A stretch of DNA of 64,000 nt from Bacillota bacterium (GTDB lineage: Bacteria > Bacillota > Clostridia > Lachnospirales > Lachnospiraceae). Both the position numbers and the translations under genes were made by a program. Positions 52,603 to 61,858 of this stretch are shown piece by piece. The notes below the pieces were generated by a model. That model did not search any database and was not told the origin of the DNA. It saw only the letters and a program-made list of their open reading frames with translations. Within the stretch, counting starts at the first letter, position 1; each line of letters opens with the position of its first letter. The stretch lies in assembly GCA_023415055.1 (NCBI GenBank), contig JAEZLZ010000140.1, positions 1 to 64,000 on the forward strand, written 5' to 3'.

Positions 52603-53781
52603 ATGGAGAAGGTACGTATTGGAATAATTGGAATTGGAAATATGGGAAGCAGCCACTGCAGAACAATCTTAAACGGAGAAGTGCCGGAGCTTATATTGAC
52701 TGCAGTAGCTGATCTTCGAGAGAACAGAAGAGAGTGGGCGAGGGAGCAGCTCCCTCGTGAGGTTGCTGTCTTTGATTCCGGAGATGAGCTGATTGCATCA
52801 AAGATCTGCGATGCGGTACTCATAGCAACGCCTCATTATGAACATCCGAGATTGGCGATTCTTGCCTTTGAGAAAGGACTTCATGTAATGTGTGAAAAGC
52901 CTGCCGGCGTTTACACCAAGCAGGTAAGAGAGATGAACGCTGCCGCAGAGCAAAGCGGATTAGTATTTGCTATGATGTTCAATCAGAGAACCAATCACGT
53001 ATATCGGAAGATGTATGAGTTGGTGCAAAGCGGGGAATACGGTCAAATCAAAAGAGTGAACTGGATCATTACAGACTGGTATCGGACTCAGGCATATTAT
53101 AACTCCGGTGGGTGGAGAGCGACCTGGGCTGGGGAAGGCGGCGGAGTTCTCCTTAATCAGTGCCCACACAATCTGGATCTGCTGCAGTGGATCTGCGGTA
53201 TGCCAAATAAGGTTCAGGCCTTCTGCCATAATGGTAAATGGCACGATATTGAGGTTGAGGATGATGTGACCGCATACCTGGAGTATCCGAATGGGGCAAC
53301 CGGTGTCTTTGTTACAACGACCGGTGATGCTCCGGGAACCAATCGCTTTGAAGTCACGTTGGAGCGTGCCAAGCTGGTTTGTGAAAATGATAAACTCCTG
53401 ATGTATGAGCTTGAGATGAGTGAAAGAAAACATTGCTTTACGGCAGTAGAAGGTTTTGATAAGCCGAAGGGAAGTTGGGTAGAGGTAGAAAGTGATGGGG
53501 AGAATCCACAGCATGCGGGAGTACTTCGTGCATTTTCAGGAAGAATCCTTCATGGCACACCCTTAGTTGCAGAGGGTAAGGAAGGAATCCGCGGTCTTAC
53601 GCTATCCAATGCGATGCATCTGTCCAGCTGGTTGAATACTTCGGTAGAGTTACCCTTCGATGAGGAATTGTATTTGACAAAATTAAATGAACACAGAGCT
53701 TCCTCTATAGAAAAGACGGTCGTAAAAGAAGCAACCTTTTCTACCCAGGATAGTTATGGAACAGGGAGGAATACCAGATGA
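52603..53781 (+). CDS. Gfo/Idh/MocA family oxidoreductase (first)
   Basis: 392 aa NAD(P)-dependent sugar dehydrogenase family. Rossmann motif IGIIGIGNMGSSHC, nucleotide-binding continuation with CEKPAGVYTKQ (catalytic Lys of EKP), C-terminal alpha/beta domain with GGGVLLNQCPHNLDLLQWIC (catalytic His in the D/NxxxH segment). Overlaps the next gene by 4 bp (ATGA), so they are translated together. Substrate not known. Confidence 0.93.
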   Translation: MEKVRIGIIGIGNMGSSHCRTILNGEVPELILTAVADLRENRREWAREQLPREVAVFDSGDELIASKICDAVLIATPHYEHPRLAILAFEKGLHVMCEKPAGVYTKQVREMNAAAEQSGLVFAMMFNQRTNHVYRKMYELVQSGEYGQIKRVNWIITDWYRTQAYYNSGGWRATWAGEGGGVLLNQCPHNLDLLQWICGMPNKVQAFCHNGKWHDIEVEDDVTAYLEYPNGATGVFVTTTGDAPGTNRFEVTLERAKLVCENDKLLMYELEMSERKHCFTAVEGFDKPKGSWVEVESDGENPQHAGVLRAFSGRILHGTPLVAEGKEGIRGLTLSNAMHLSSWLNTSVELPFDEELYLTKLNEHRASSIEKTVVKEATFSTQDSYGTGRNTR

Positions 53782-54809
53782 GAATCGGTATTGTCGGCTG
53801 CGGAGGGATCGCAGCCATTCATGCAGCATGTATCCAGAAGCTAGCCGGACTTGAACTGGTCGCTTATGCAGATGTTAAGCCGGAGCGAGCAGCAGCCTTT
53901 GCAAAACAATACGGCGGTAATGCTTATTCCTCTATGGAGGAGATGGTTGAAAGGGAGAAACCGGATGCCATCCATATCTGTACCCCACACTATCTGCATA
54001 CTCCGATGGCAATCTATGGTCTGCAGCATGGCGTTCATGTATTCATGGAAAAACCACCGGTGATCACTCCCAGGCAATGGAAGGAGCTTAAGGAGGAGGC
54101 TCTTCACTCTGAGTTTCAGCTTGGATTGTGCTTTCAGAATCGCTATAATCCCAGTATTATCAAAGCACAGGAGCTGATCACCTCCGGTCAGGCAGGAAAG
54201 GTAATCGGTGCAAGAGGTATCGTTACCTGGAATCGTACCAGAGAGTACTATACTGGCAGTGATTGGAGAGGAAGACTGGAATTCGAAGGTGGAGGTGCCT
54301 TAATCAACCAGTCCATTCATACACTAGACCTATTGCATTATCTGGTTGGGCAATCACCGGAGAGTATTGATGCTGTGATTGGAAATCAGCACCTGAAGGG
54401 TGTAATCGAGGTGGAGGATATGATGTCCGCCTATATCAGATATCCGGGGGCAATCGTCTGCTTCTATGTGACAACAGCATATAATGCAGATTCAGCCCCA
54501 TTTATTGAGATAAACTGTGAAAATATGATCCTTCGCATCGAGGAGCTGAGTGTAACCTGTTATCATAAAAATGGCGATTTTGAACGGCTTCCCATTGAGG
54601 GAAAGAAGGGTTACGGCAAAAGCTACTGGGGTGCGGGACATGAGGATTGTATTCATGATTTTTATCAGAGCATTGAGCAGAAACGGAGATTCCGGCTTAA
54701 TGTATCTACGATGGAGGAGACGGTTTTATTGATGTTAGGTGCCTATGAATCAGCAAGAAACGGACGTGAAGTTTCTTTTATTGCGCCATCTTCAACAGAT
54801 ATGCGATAA
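53778..54809 (+). CDS. Gfo/Idh/MocA family oxidoreductase (second)
   Basis: 343 aa. Rossmann motif IGIVGCGGIAAIH, MEKPPVITPRQWK, GGGALINQSIHTLDLLHYLV. Same family as its neighbour but clearly divergent, so the two likely act on consecutive or different intermediates. Its 3' end overlaps the converging 119-aa gene by 32 bp. Confidence 0.93.
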   Translation: MRIGIVGCGGIAAIHAACIQKLAGLELVAYADVKPERAAAFAKQYGGNAYSSMEEMVEREKPDAIHICTPHYLHTPMAIYGLQHGVHVFMEKPPVITPRQWKELKEEALHSEFQLGLCFQNRYNPSIIKAQELITSGQAGKVIGARGIVTWNRTREYYTGSDWRGRLEFEGGGALINQSIHTLDLLHYLVGQSPESIDAVIGNQHLKGVIEVEDMMSAYIRYPGAIVCFYVTTAYNADSAPFIEINCENMILRIEELSVTCYHKNGDFERLPIEGKKGYGKSYWGAGHEDCIHDFYQSIEQKRRFRLNVSTMEETVLLMLGAYESARNGREVSFIAPSSTDMR

Positions 54810-55137
54810 TGCTATCTACATTGCCATGATCAAATTCATCTAAACTCATTTTGTAATAGTCTGTTCTCTCCAAGCCTTCATAATTCTGATATTGTGAAAC
54901 ATATGGAGAAATCAACATCAAATTATAACCCTCTCGTTTTAGTGACTGTAGATCACCATGGTTGACATCTTCGTATACTTCATAATATAAGCCGTTTTCT
55001 TTCAGCTTCTTTTCTAAATTATCCTTCAAAACACGAGAGCGGCTTTTTTTAAAGGGATTGATGTGAGAATTGATATCAACACCGGTACGCAAACCTATAC
55101 TCGCAGAAAAGACAATGACTATTTTTCTGTTTTTCAT
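54778..55137 (-). CDS. PTS EIIB-like small protein lacking the cysteine (tentative)
   Basis: 119 aa. Begins NRKIVIVFSASIGLRTGVD; the spacing is like lactose/cellobiose EIIB (beta strand, then a P-loop-like turn) but the phospho-cysteine position has S. A later YNLMLISPYVSQYQN resembles the LxxxGPQV segment of EIIB. Ends DHGNVDSIIAYLLKMAQ. If the likeness holds, it is a non-phosphorylatable regulator; the alternative is an unrelated small protein. Next to it, across a divergent gap, stands ptsI. Confidence 0.5.
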   Translation of the reverse strand: MKNRKIVIVFSASIGLRTGVDINSHINPFKKSRSRVLKDNLEKKLKENGLYYEVYEDVNHGDLQSLKREGYNLMLISPYVSQYQNYEGLERTDYYKMSLDEFDHGNVDSIIAYLLKMAQ

Positions 55138-55261
55138 TACATATCATCTCCTTCTGAAATTTACATTATTATACAATATTACTCGATTATAGTAAATATG
55201 TATATATAATATGCAACGTCAGTTTCTGAATTTCGCATGCTTGGGAGCTAAGAAGCTGGGA

Positions 55262-55290
55262 TTGACATTTTTTTCTGAGGAGGGTATAAT
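55262..55290 (+). promoter_or_regulatory. Consensus promoter of the ptsI leader
   Basis: TTGACA (55262-55267), 17 nt, TATAAT (55285-55290), both perfect. A lone TATAAT at 55577 nearer ptsI has no -35. Confidence 0.88.
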
Positions 55291-55306
55291 TCAACTATAA
55301 TTAATT

Positions 55307-55375
55307 GGATTGTAACTGTTCGAGCAGGCAAGACCAACTTAGTAATAAGAGATTATTACTTTGTTGGTCTTTTTT
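55307..55375 (+). promoter_or_regulatory. RAT antiterminator and overlapping terminator of ptsI
   Basis: 55307-55335 (GGATTGTAACTG, TTCGA, GCAGGCAAGACC) matches the 29-nt ribonucleic antiterminator (RAT) recognised by BglG/SacY/LicT proteins. Its 3' end overlaps the first arm of a terminator AAGACCAAC (55330)/GTTGGTCTT (55363) with TTTTT and an inner AGTAATA/TATTACT stem. Binding of the antiterminator would allow read-through to ptsI. The antiterminator gene is not in the window. Confidence 0.92.
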
Positions 55376-55539
55376 AAATCACAGGAAATTGCGTCCTATG
55401 ATTTAAAAAGCCCTCCGGATAGCGAACGTAGTTCGCTTTGGGATGACGCACCTCGCGGAGAGGAAGTTATTGCTACGCAATCCGCAGTCAGGCAATGCCT
55501 GCGAAGCAGGCATCGAAAGTGTCAGCTTGCTGACACTTT
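55373..55539. repeat. Dispersed hairpin repeat, copy 2
   Basis: Same ordered blocks as 40657-40780: opening stem 55373-55386/55394-55407 (one mismatch), AAAGCCCTCCG, GACGCACCTCGCGGAGAGGAAG, TTGCTACGCAA, CGCAGTCAGGC, then AAAGTGTCAG-CTTG-CTGACACTTT (55516-55539). About 43 bp longer owing to extra small hairpins (GCGAACGTAGTTCGC; AATGCCTGCGAAGCAGGCAT). Confidence 0.8.
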
Positions 55540-55652
55540 GTTCTACTAAATCAAGGTTTGCAATATTACAACGAAGTATAATTTATGTTTAAATAAAATG
55601 GTTGGGTTTCGTAATGATCCATTTCATATTAAATTTATAAGGAGTGAAGAGC

Positions 55653-57272
55653 ATGGTGGTATTGGAAGGAAAAAGCGTATGCAAAGGTATTGCAATCGGG
55701 GAACTGAAATTCTATCAGAAGGCAGTGAAGGAAGTGACTAGGGGTATCGTCGATGAGCCGAAGCTGGAACTGGAACGTTTTGAAACGGCGAGAGTTAAGT
55801 CGATCGGGCAGCTTAAGGAACTCTATGAGAAGGCATTGACTGAGGTTGGGGAAGAGAGTGCAATGATATTTCAGGTTCATCAGATGATGTTAGAAGACAC
55901 GGAATACCTGAACGCAGTGAGAAATCTAATCTGTGACCAAGGTGTCAATGCGGAATATGCAGTTACTGCCACTGGCGATACCTTTACTTTGCTCTTTGAC
56001 TCGATGGAAGATGAGTATATGAAGGAAAGAGCAGCCGATATTAAAGATATCTCTGCGAGGATGCTGCGTGCTTTGTGTGATGAGGAGGAATTGTTCGCTG
56101 TCACAGAGCCTGTGATCCTCGCGGCGGTGGATCTGGCTCCCAGTGAGACGATTCAAATGGATAAAAGTAAGATATTATCTTTTGTTACACAAAAAGGTTC
56201 CGTGAACTCTCATACAGCTATCCTGGCAAGAACGATGAATATACCGGCAATCGTCGGTATTGGAGAAAATCTTAAGGAGGAATATGAAGGAAGAACCATT
56301 ATTGTCGACGGTTTTACCGGAAAGCTTTATATTGATCCTCAGGAAAATCTTCTCCTTGAATACCGACAGAAGCTTAAGAGAGAAGAAGAGCAGAAAGCAC
56401 TTCTGCTCAAACTTCGAGGCAAGGAGAATATCACAAAATCAGGTCAGAGAATCAATGTCTATGCTAATATTGGAGAACTTGGGGATCTTCCCGAGGTAAT
56501 TAAAAATGATGCCGGAGGAATTGGTTTACTCCGCAGTGAATTCATATATCTTAACAGTGATACCTATCCGACCGAGGAGGAGCAATTTATTATTTATAGA
56601 CAGATTGCGGAGGGGATGAACGGAAAAAAGGTGATTATCCGTACCTTAGACATCGGAGCGGATAAGCAAGCCTCCTATTTCCAATTACCAAAGGAGGAAA
56701 ATCCGGCGATGGGGTACCGTGCTATCCGCATCTGCCTGACGCAGAAGGAGATCTTTAAGACACAACTGCGGGCGATTTATCGCGCATCCGCATATGGCAA
56801 TATCTCCATCATGTTTCCGATGATCATCACCCTTGAGGAGGTGCGAAGGATCAAGGAGATCATCGCAGAGGTTAAAAATGAACTTCGAGAACAGGGCATA
56901 TTATATAAAGAGGTTATGGAGCTTGGAATTATGGTTGAGACACCGGCAGCAGTTATGATCAGTGACGAGCTTGCGAAGGAGGTAGACTTCTTCAGTATCG
57001 GAACCAATGACCTTACCCAGTATACTACCGCGGTTGATCGTCAGAACCCAAAGCTGGAGCCATTCTATCATCCGCATCACCCTGCTGTACTGAGGATGAT
57101 TAAGATAACGGCGGAGAACGCTCATAAGAATGGTATTTGGGTCGGCATCTGCGGAGAGTTGGCAGCAGATCTGTCACTAACAGAGGAATTTACCCGAATG
57201 GGAATCGATGAGCTGAGCGTTGCACCCGGTATGGTACTGGAACTTCGCCAAAAGATTCGGGAATTAGAGTAA
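55653..57272 (+). CDS. ptsI: PTS enzyme I
   Basis: 539 aa phosphoenolpyruvate-protein phosphotransferase, the first general PTS component. GGAG at 55641 sets the ATG at 55653 (a GTG nine bases earlier is in frame). Phospho-His is H187 in GSVNSHTAILART; PEP-binding motifs ILRTLDIGADK-like VIIRTLDIGADK, IGLLRSEF, and DFFSIGTNDLTQY; catalytic Cys in GICGELAAD. HPr (ptsH) is not adjacent, and the RAT leader makes expression sugar-dependent. Confidence 0.97.
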   Translation: MVVLEGKSVCKGIAIGELKFYQKAVKEVTRGIVDEPKLELERFETARVKSIGQLKELYEKALTEVGEESAMIFQVHQMMLEDTEYLNAVRNLICDQGVNAEYAVTATGDTFTLLFDSMEDEYMKERAADIKDISARMLRALCDEEELFAVTEPVILAAVDLAPSETIQMDKSKILSFVTQKGSVNSHTAILARTMNIPAIVGIGENLKEEYEGRTIIVDGFTGKLYIDPQENLLLEYRQKLKREEEQKALLLKLRGKENITKSGQRINVYANIGELGDLPEVIKNDAGGIGLLRSEFIYLNSDTYPTEEEQFIIYRQIAEGMNGKKVIIRTLDIGADKQASYFQLPKEENPAMGYRAIRICLTQKEIFKTQLRAIYRASAYGNISIMFPMIITLEEVRRIKEIIAEVKNELREQGILYKEVMELGIMVETPAAVMISDELAKEVDFFSIGTNDLTQYTTAVDRQNPKLEPFYHPHHPAVLRMIKITAENAHKNGIWVGICGELAADLSLTEEFTRMGIDELSVAPGMVLELRQKIRELE

Positions 57273-57477
57273 GACGGACAACCCGGTGGTAAAAAATAGA
57301 GTAGATTAATGAAAAGTAGAGATAGGGTAAAGATTATCCCCATGTATGCCGATATAAATAAAAGAATTGTGCGGATGCATAATAAAAGATACGAAATAGG
57401 ATAAGTCTATTTCCGAATATGGAAATCATACAAATTACGGGGGAAGACTATGATACATTGGATGAAAAGGAGGATCT

Positions 57478-58287
57478 ATGACGGGAAAAGAATATTTTAA
57501 GAAACAGACCCTCTTTTTACTGAGTGTCGCTTGTATATTCATAGTCCTGATCTTCTTCTTTGGAAAAAAGCCAGAGGTATATGCCTCGGGGAAGGTTCAG
57601 ACATCGATCACTGTATCCTTTGATGCTACCGGAGGCAACGCGGATTCCGATGCGATGCTTACTACCTACGGGGATACCTATGGTGAATTACCGTCTGCAA
57701 CCAGAGAAAATTATATTTTTGACGGATGGTATACCTATGCCAGTGGTGGGATCAAGGTTACAGAGGCAACCAAGATAATCAAACCTCTAGACCATACCTT
57801 GTATGCAAGGTGGCTTGGTGAAGAGAAGGAGATTACACTGGAACCGGATGGCGGTACCCTAAATAATACTACGGTCAAGGTATATTACGGTACAAAATTC
57901 CGTAATCAGCTGCCAATACCATCAAAACCAAATAACAGGTTTTTAGGTTGGTATACAGCTGCGAGTGATGGCGATCAGATTACCGTGAAGACGATCTATG
58001 ATGACAAGACGCCTACAACGCTATATGCTCATTGGGCTGAGAGTTCGATTAAAGTAGTGTTTATCGCATTTAATGGAGAAGCCTATGAGAAGGAAGTGTC
58101 AAACGGTCTGGCCTATGGAGAATTACCGGAACCGGAGAAGGAAAACTATATCTTCGGCGGTTGGTATAAATATAAGGATTACACGAAACATAATGCAAAA
58201 GCAGTTACAGCAGATACCATCGTCGATGAGGTCGGCCTGATCAAGCTGTTTGCCAGATGGTATCGTGATGCCGGGTCTCAGGATTAG
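57478..58287 (+). CDS. Secreted protein with three Listeria-Bacteroides (Flg_new) repeats
   Basis: 269 aa. N-terminal helix about 12-30 as signal peptide or anchor (LFLLSVACIFIVLIFFFG). Three ~70-residue repeats of the InlB B-repeat type, each with a central GWY and ending in LYARW or a variant: about 41-112 (NYIFDGWYTYASGG), 115-188 (NRFLGWYTAASDG), 190-263 (NYIFGGWYKYKDY). Such repeats form small beta-grasp domains in surface adhesins. No wall anchor seen. Confidence 0.87.
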   Translation: MTGKEYFKKQTLFLLSVACIFIVLIFFFGKKPEVYASGKVQTSITVSFDATGGNADSDAMLTTYGDTYGELPSATRENYIFDGWYTYASGGIKVTEATKIIKPLDHTLYARWLGEEKEITLEPDGGTLNNTTVKVYYGTKFRNQLPIPSKPNNRFLGWYTAASDGDQITVKTIYDDKTPTTLYAHWAESSIKVVFIAFNGEAYEKEVSNGLAYGELPEPEKENYIFGGWYKYKDYTKHNAKAVTADTIVDEVGLIKLFARWYRDAGSQD

Positions 58288-58335
58288 TCTCGTTTGATCG
58301 CTTGATAAAGCATTTTTCATAGAAATAAATAGATG

Positions 58336-58408
58336 AAGCAGATTATACCCAATACTCAGACGCTATAAGAAGCGGTGTCTGACAGCGGGATATAGTCTGC
58401 TTTATTTG
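58336..58408 (+). terminator. Hairpin terminator
   Basis: GCAGATTATACCC (58338-58350) pairs imperfectly with GGGATATAGTCTGC (58387-58400), followed by TTTATTT. Confidence 0.65.
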
Positions 58409-58472
58409 ATTCATAGGAAAGACATGTTCGATGAATGTACAATAAATATTAGATAGATATCGAATATAATGC

Positions 58473-58511
58473 TTGACAAATATAAAACATGATGTTAGAT
58501 TGGTATCTAAC
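58473..58511 (+). promoter_or_regulatory. Promoter with overlapping palindrome, MFS-ArsR operon
   Basis: TTGACA (58473-58478), 17 nt, TAGATT (58496-58501). A perfect inverted repeat GTTAGAT (58494-58500)-TGGT-ATCTAAC (58505-58511) covers the -10 box, and a related TTAGATAGATATCGAA lies upstream at about 58449-58464. Probable operator of the ArsR-type regulator at 59858. Confidence 0.68.
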
Positions 58512-58581
58512 AAGGATTAGATGTAGATGGTACTTAAATGTCAAGTAATGACTAAGGTTTTGGAAGGAAAGGGGATCTACA

Positions 58582-59892
58582 ATGGAACAGGAAGAGAAGA
58601 TTGGTTACAAACAGATATTAAAACAAAAGGAATATATGAAGACGGTAATTGCTGCACTGATCAACCGTTTTGGTGATTCCATTGACAGTATTGCCATGAC
58701 ATGGCTTGTGTATCAACTAACGCAGAGTGCCTCATGGTCAGCGATCATCTTTGGTGTGAATCGAATTCCGACGATATTTCTGCAGCCCTTTGCAGGAGCC
58801 GCAATCGAAGGCAAGAATAAAAAGCAGATTATGGTTATTACCGATATCATTCGCGGAGTCTGCGTTGGTTTTATCGCAACCGCCTATCTGCTCGGATTTC
58901 TTAACCAATGGCTTATTCTGCTTACGACCATAATCATCTCGTGTGCGGAAGCGTTTCGCCAACCGGCTTCTTCCTCCCTGCTGCCTAAGCTGCTGGATAA
59001 GAAATTCTATTCCTTTGGCTTATCCTTGAATTCCAGTGCCTGCAATGTGATGGAGCTGGTCGGACTGGGTGCGGCGGGGGTGATCTTATCCATGCTATCC
59101 GTCTCAGCAGCAATCTATATTGATATGGCAACATTTTTTATCTCTGCATTAATCATCCTAACCTTGAAGGTGAAGGAGACAGACCTGGTGAAAGGAAGAA
59201 TCAATCCGGGAGAGTATATTCAAAGCTTAAAGGGTGGCTTCACCTTTTTGAAGAATGATTCATTACTGAGGTATTTTGTGTTGCTTGCAGTATTCCTCAA
59301 TGCTATTTTGGTACCCCTGAACAGTCTTCAGGCTCCACTGATTAGTGAAGTACTGAAGGCAGATGAAGCGATGCTCTCGGTCTTGGGAATAGCGATTACT
59401 GTGGGAATGATCACGGGTGCTACAATTTATCCTTATCTGAGCAATAAATTAAGCAAGCGACTCATTGCATCACTTGGTGGGTACTCGGTTGGTGTTTATT
59501 ATCTAATTATGGTATTACTGGGACACTCGAATCCCTCGCGTATTACCGGTTATGTCATGGTGTCCTTACTCTCCTTTCTTTTAGGCGTCACCTTCTCCCA
59601 GCTGACAAGCTTCTGTAGTGTAGAATTCATTAAGAATATTCCGGGAGAATATATCGCAAGAGTAAGCTCGATCTATGGTGCCTGCTGTGTGGCAGCGATG
59701 CCGGTGGTATCTTTTTTAATCGGTATACTTGCCAAGTTCACTCCAATTGCGGTATTATTCTTAATAGCAGGAATCTTGGATATTACGATTTGCATCTGGC
59801 TATGCGGTAAGAAACGATTTACTTGTTTGGATCAGAAGAAAGAGGAGGAAATTGCAAATGGGGAAGGATCTGCAGATAGTGCAGCATGCTAA
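58582..59892 (+). CDS. MFS transporter, drug-efflux-like
   Basis: 436 aa, twelve predicted helices. Features of the MFS_3/enterobactin-exporter-like group: RFGDSIDSIAMTWLVYQLTQ, FGVNRIPTIFLQPFAGAAIE (motif A-like region), QPASSSLLPKLLDKK. The end overlaps the regulator start by 35 bp. Substrate unknown; pairing with a repressor suggests inducible efflux. Confidence 0.9.
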   Translation: MEQEEKIGYKQILKQKEYMKTVIAALINRFGDSIDSIAMTWLVYQLTQSASWSAIIFGVNRIPTIFLQPFAGAAIEGKNKKQIMVITDIIRGVCVGFIATAYLLGFLNQWLILLTTIIISCAEAFRQPASSSLLPKLLDKKFYSFGLSLNSSACNVMELVGLGAAGVILSMLSVSAAIYIDMATFFISALIILTLKVKETDLVKGRINPGEYIQSLKGGFTFLKNDSLLRYFVLLAVFLNAILVPLNSLQAPLISEVLKADEAMLSVLGIAITVGMITGATIYPYLSNKLSKRLIASLGGYSVGVYYLIMVLLGHSNPSRITGYVMVSLLSFLLGVTFSQLTSFCSVEFIKNIPGEYIARVSSIYGACCVAAMPVVSFLIGILAKFTPIAVLFLIAGILDITICIWLCGKKRFTCLDQKKEEEIANGEGSADSAAC

Positions 59893-60961
59893 TATATTAG
59901 ATGAAGCTATAATTCTATTATATTACTGGGTGAATAAGGACGATATGGAGGAGACTTTCCAGAAGCGAGCAGATATAACGGAACTTATGTTGGAGGATTA
60001 TACTGAGAGATATGAGCTGTTACATGCCATATATTTGGATGTAAAGGAGCGTTTTGCTTCCCGGAAGGAACGTATCGAGTATCTCTTTAAAGCACGAAAT
60101 ACTGACTTTTCAACGTATGCAACACTATCCATCCTTTGGGAATACCATAATTTTGATAACCGGCTTCTATCCTACAAAGAACGCTTTCACTCCATGAACG
60201 AGGAGGAAAGACTCAGGATTTTTGCACGTTTAATTGACTGTGATGAATTCACAGGTCTACCCAAGGAGAAGCTCAGAACATTTACTGATCTGATCACTTT
60301 TTTAGACTCTTCCTCCTATGATAAAGAGGCAAAATGGGAAGCAATTAAGATCTATAATAACCAGGAAGTCTATTATAATGAAGTGACAGATATTTTGAAG
60401 GAAGTGATCGAGCTTCTGAATACACATCATATAGCAGCAATAGCGCGGCTGGAGAAGTTATTCTATGATTATTGGAGTGAATATCAGAAGAAGAGGGATA
60501 TCGTCGAGACCTTAAAGGAACGGCTGAATTTCGCCTGGGAGGATGGAATTGCCGGAACGGTTATCGTCCCGAACCTGTTCCAACCCTTCAGTCTGAGTCT
60601 ATCCATAGATGAAGAGGATCCATCGAAACAGAATGTAATTCGAATTGGTATCATGATGAATCAGAATTTCATCCTTACGTGCAAGAAAATCCGTAAAGAA
60701 GATATCGTAAATATCGGAAAACTCCTTAGCGATAAGAGCAAGATAGATATCCTGGAATATGCAGGTAAAAAGCCTTGTTACGGCAAGGAGCTTGCCAATG
60801 AGCTGCAGCTTTCCACTGCAACGATCTCCTATCATGTGAATGCGCTTCTTAAGGAGGGCTTACTGAAAGCAGAAGTAAGTGCGAATAAGGTTTATTACAG
60901 CTTGAACCGGGAAGCACTGGTTTCTTATTTTGAGGACGTTAAGAATTATTTTCTAAGATAA
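59858..60961 (+). CDS. ArsR-type winged-helix regulator with long N-terminal domain
   Basis: 367 aa from the ATG at 59858 (AGGAGG with 9-nt spacer). The winged-helix domain is at the C-terminus (about 285-355: KSKIDILEYAGKKPCYGKEL, ELQLSTATISYHVNALLKEG). The ~280-residue N-terminal part is acidic, helical and resembles the DUF5937-type domain of some ArsR proteins; it probably binds the inducer. Likely autoregulates through the palindrome at 58494. Confidence 0.85.
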   Translation: MGKDLQIVQHANILDEAIILLYYWVNKDDMEETFQKRADITELMLEDYTERYELLHAIYLDVKERFASRKERIEYLFKARNTDFSTYATLSILWEYHNFDNRLLSYKERFHSMNEEERLRIFARLIDCDEFTGLPKEKLRTFTDLITFLDSSSYDKEAKWEAIKIYNNQEVYYNEVTDILKEVIELLNTHHIAAIARLEKLFYDYWSEYQKKRDIVETLKERLNFAWEDGIAGTVIVPNLFQPFSLSLSIDEEDPSKQNVIRIGIMMNQNFILTCKKIRKEDIVNIGKLLSDKSKIDILEYAGKKPCYGKELANELQLSTATISYHVNALLKEGLLKAEVSANKVYYSLNREALVSYFEDVKNYFLR

Positions 60962-60979
60962 CACCGGAATCTGGACCTG

Positions 60980-61669
60980 CTATTGTAACTTAATTCTTAC
61001 CGGATCACCTAAGCGAATTTCATCCTCAGTAACGATGGAATCGTATGCCAAGAGCTGAACACCTTTTTCTTTGGCGAGGATAAGAGCTTTTGTAAATTGA
61101 GGATCTCTTATTTTATTCGGTGTGAAATATGTCGCCCCCTTCATTTGAAGAAGGAAGAGTAGAGATCCGGAATACCCTTCTTCCGTTGCTTTTATCATTT
61201 CATAGATATGCTTTGTTCCTCGTTCGGTAGGCGCGTCGGGGAACATGGCAATTCCCTCTGCCTCAAGAGTTACTCCTTTTACTTCGATAAAACCCTTTCG
61301 CTCTTTTGTCTCATAGTAAAGATCAAATCTGGAATTTCCAAACACTCTTTCTCTGGAAAGCTGGGTCAATTCCTCAAGACCGGAGACCTTTCCATCCAGT
61401 AATCCTTCATAAACCACTGCATTAGGAACCTGGGAATCTATATTAAACAGGACGTCTCCTTTATATACCGCAATTAGAGAGTACTTTGTTTTTCGATCCG
61501 GCTTTAAGGCCTCGGCAACGATGACACGGGCACCCACGGATAGAAGTTCCTTTAGTCGACCGGTATTTTTCACATGAACGATTTCCTCTCTGCCATCTAC
61601 GAGTATTTGAGCAAGAAAACGGTTAGGACGATGAAGAAAGATGGCATTTTTTGTATTGTTATATTTCAT
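60980..61669 (-). CDS. sfsA: SfsA family protein
   Basis: 229 aa, 'sugar fermentation stimulation protein' homologue with a nuclease-like fold. Typical: RPNRFLAQILVDGREEIVHV, HVKNTGRLKELL, NSRFDLYYE, GFIEVKGVTLE, FPDAPTERGTKHI. Converges with the ArsR gene with 18 nt between stops. Confidence 0.95.
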   Translation of the reverse strand: MKYNNTKNAIFLHRPNRFLAQILVDGREEIVHVKNTGRLKELLSVGARVIVAEALKPDRKTKYSLIAVYKGDVLFNIDSQVPNAVVYEGLLDGKVSGLEELTQLSRERVFGNSRFDLYYETKERKGFIEVKGVTLEAEGIAMFPDAPTERGTKHIYEMIKATEEGYSGSLLFLLQMKGATYFTPNKIRDPQFTKALILAKEKGVQLLAYDSIVTEDEIRLGDPVRIKLQ

Positions 61670-61769
61670 ATGGTTGTTTCCCCTCGAAAGTCAATATAGA
61701 ATTGATCAGTCCACTGGCGTCAAAAGAAGTAAGAATATAAAAGGATGATTGGGTAAGCATCCAATTATT

Positions 61770-61845
61770 AAGAGGTAAACGGTACTTAGTCAGTCGGCAC
61801 ATAAAATGATACTGTGTCTAACTAACCGGTTCCATTTACCTCTTT
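61770..61845. terminator. Long hairpin between kbl and sfsA
   Basis: AGAGGTAAA..GGT..TTAGT (61771 on) pairs with ACTAACC..TTTACCTCT (to 61843). Downstream of kbl on the minus strand. A short GGATG/GCATCC hairpin (61743-61762) lies beside it. Confidence 0.6.
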
Positions 61846-61858
61846 TGCAGCATTTAGA

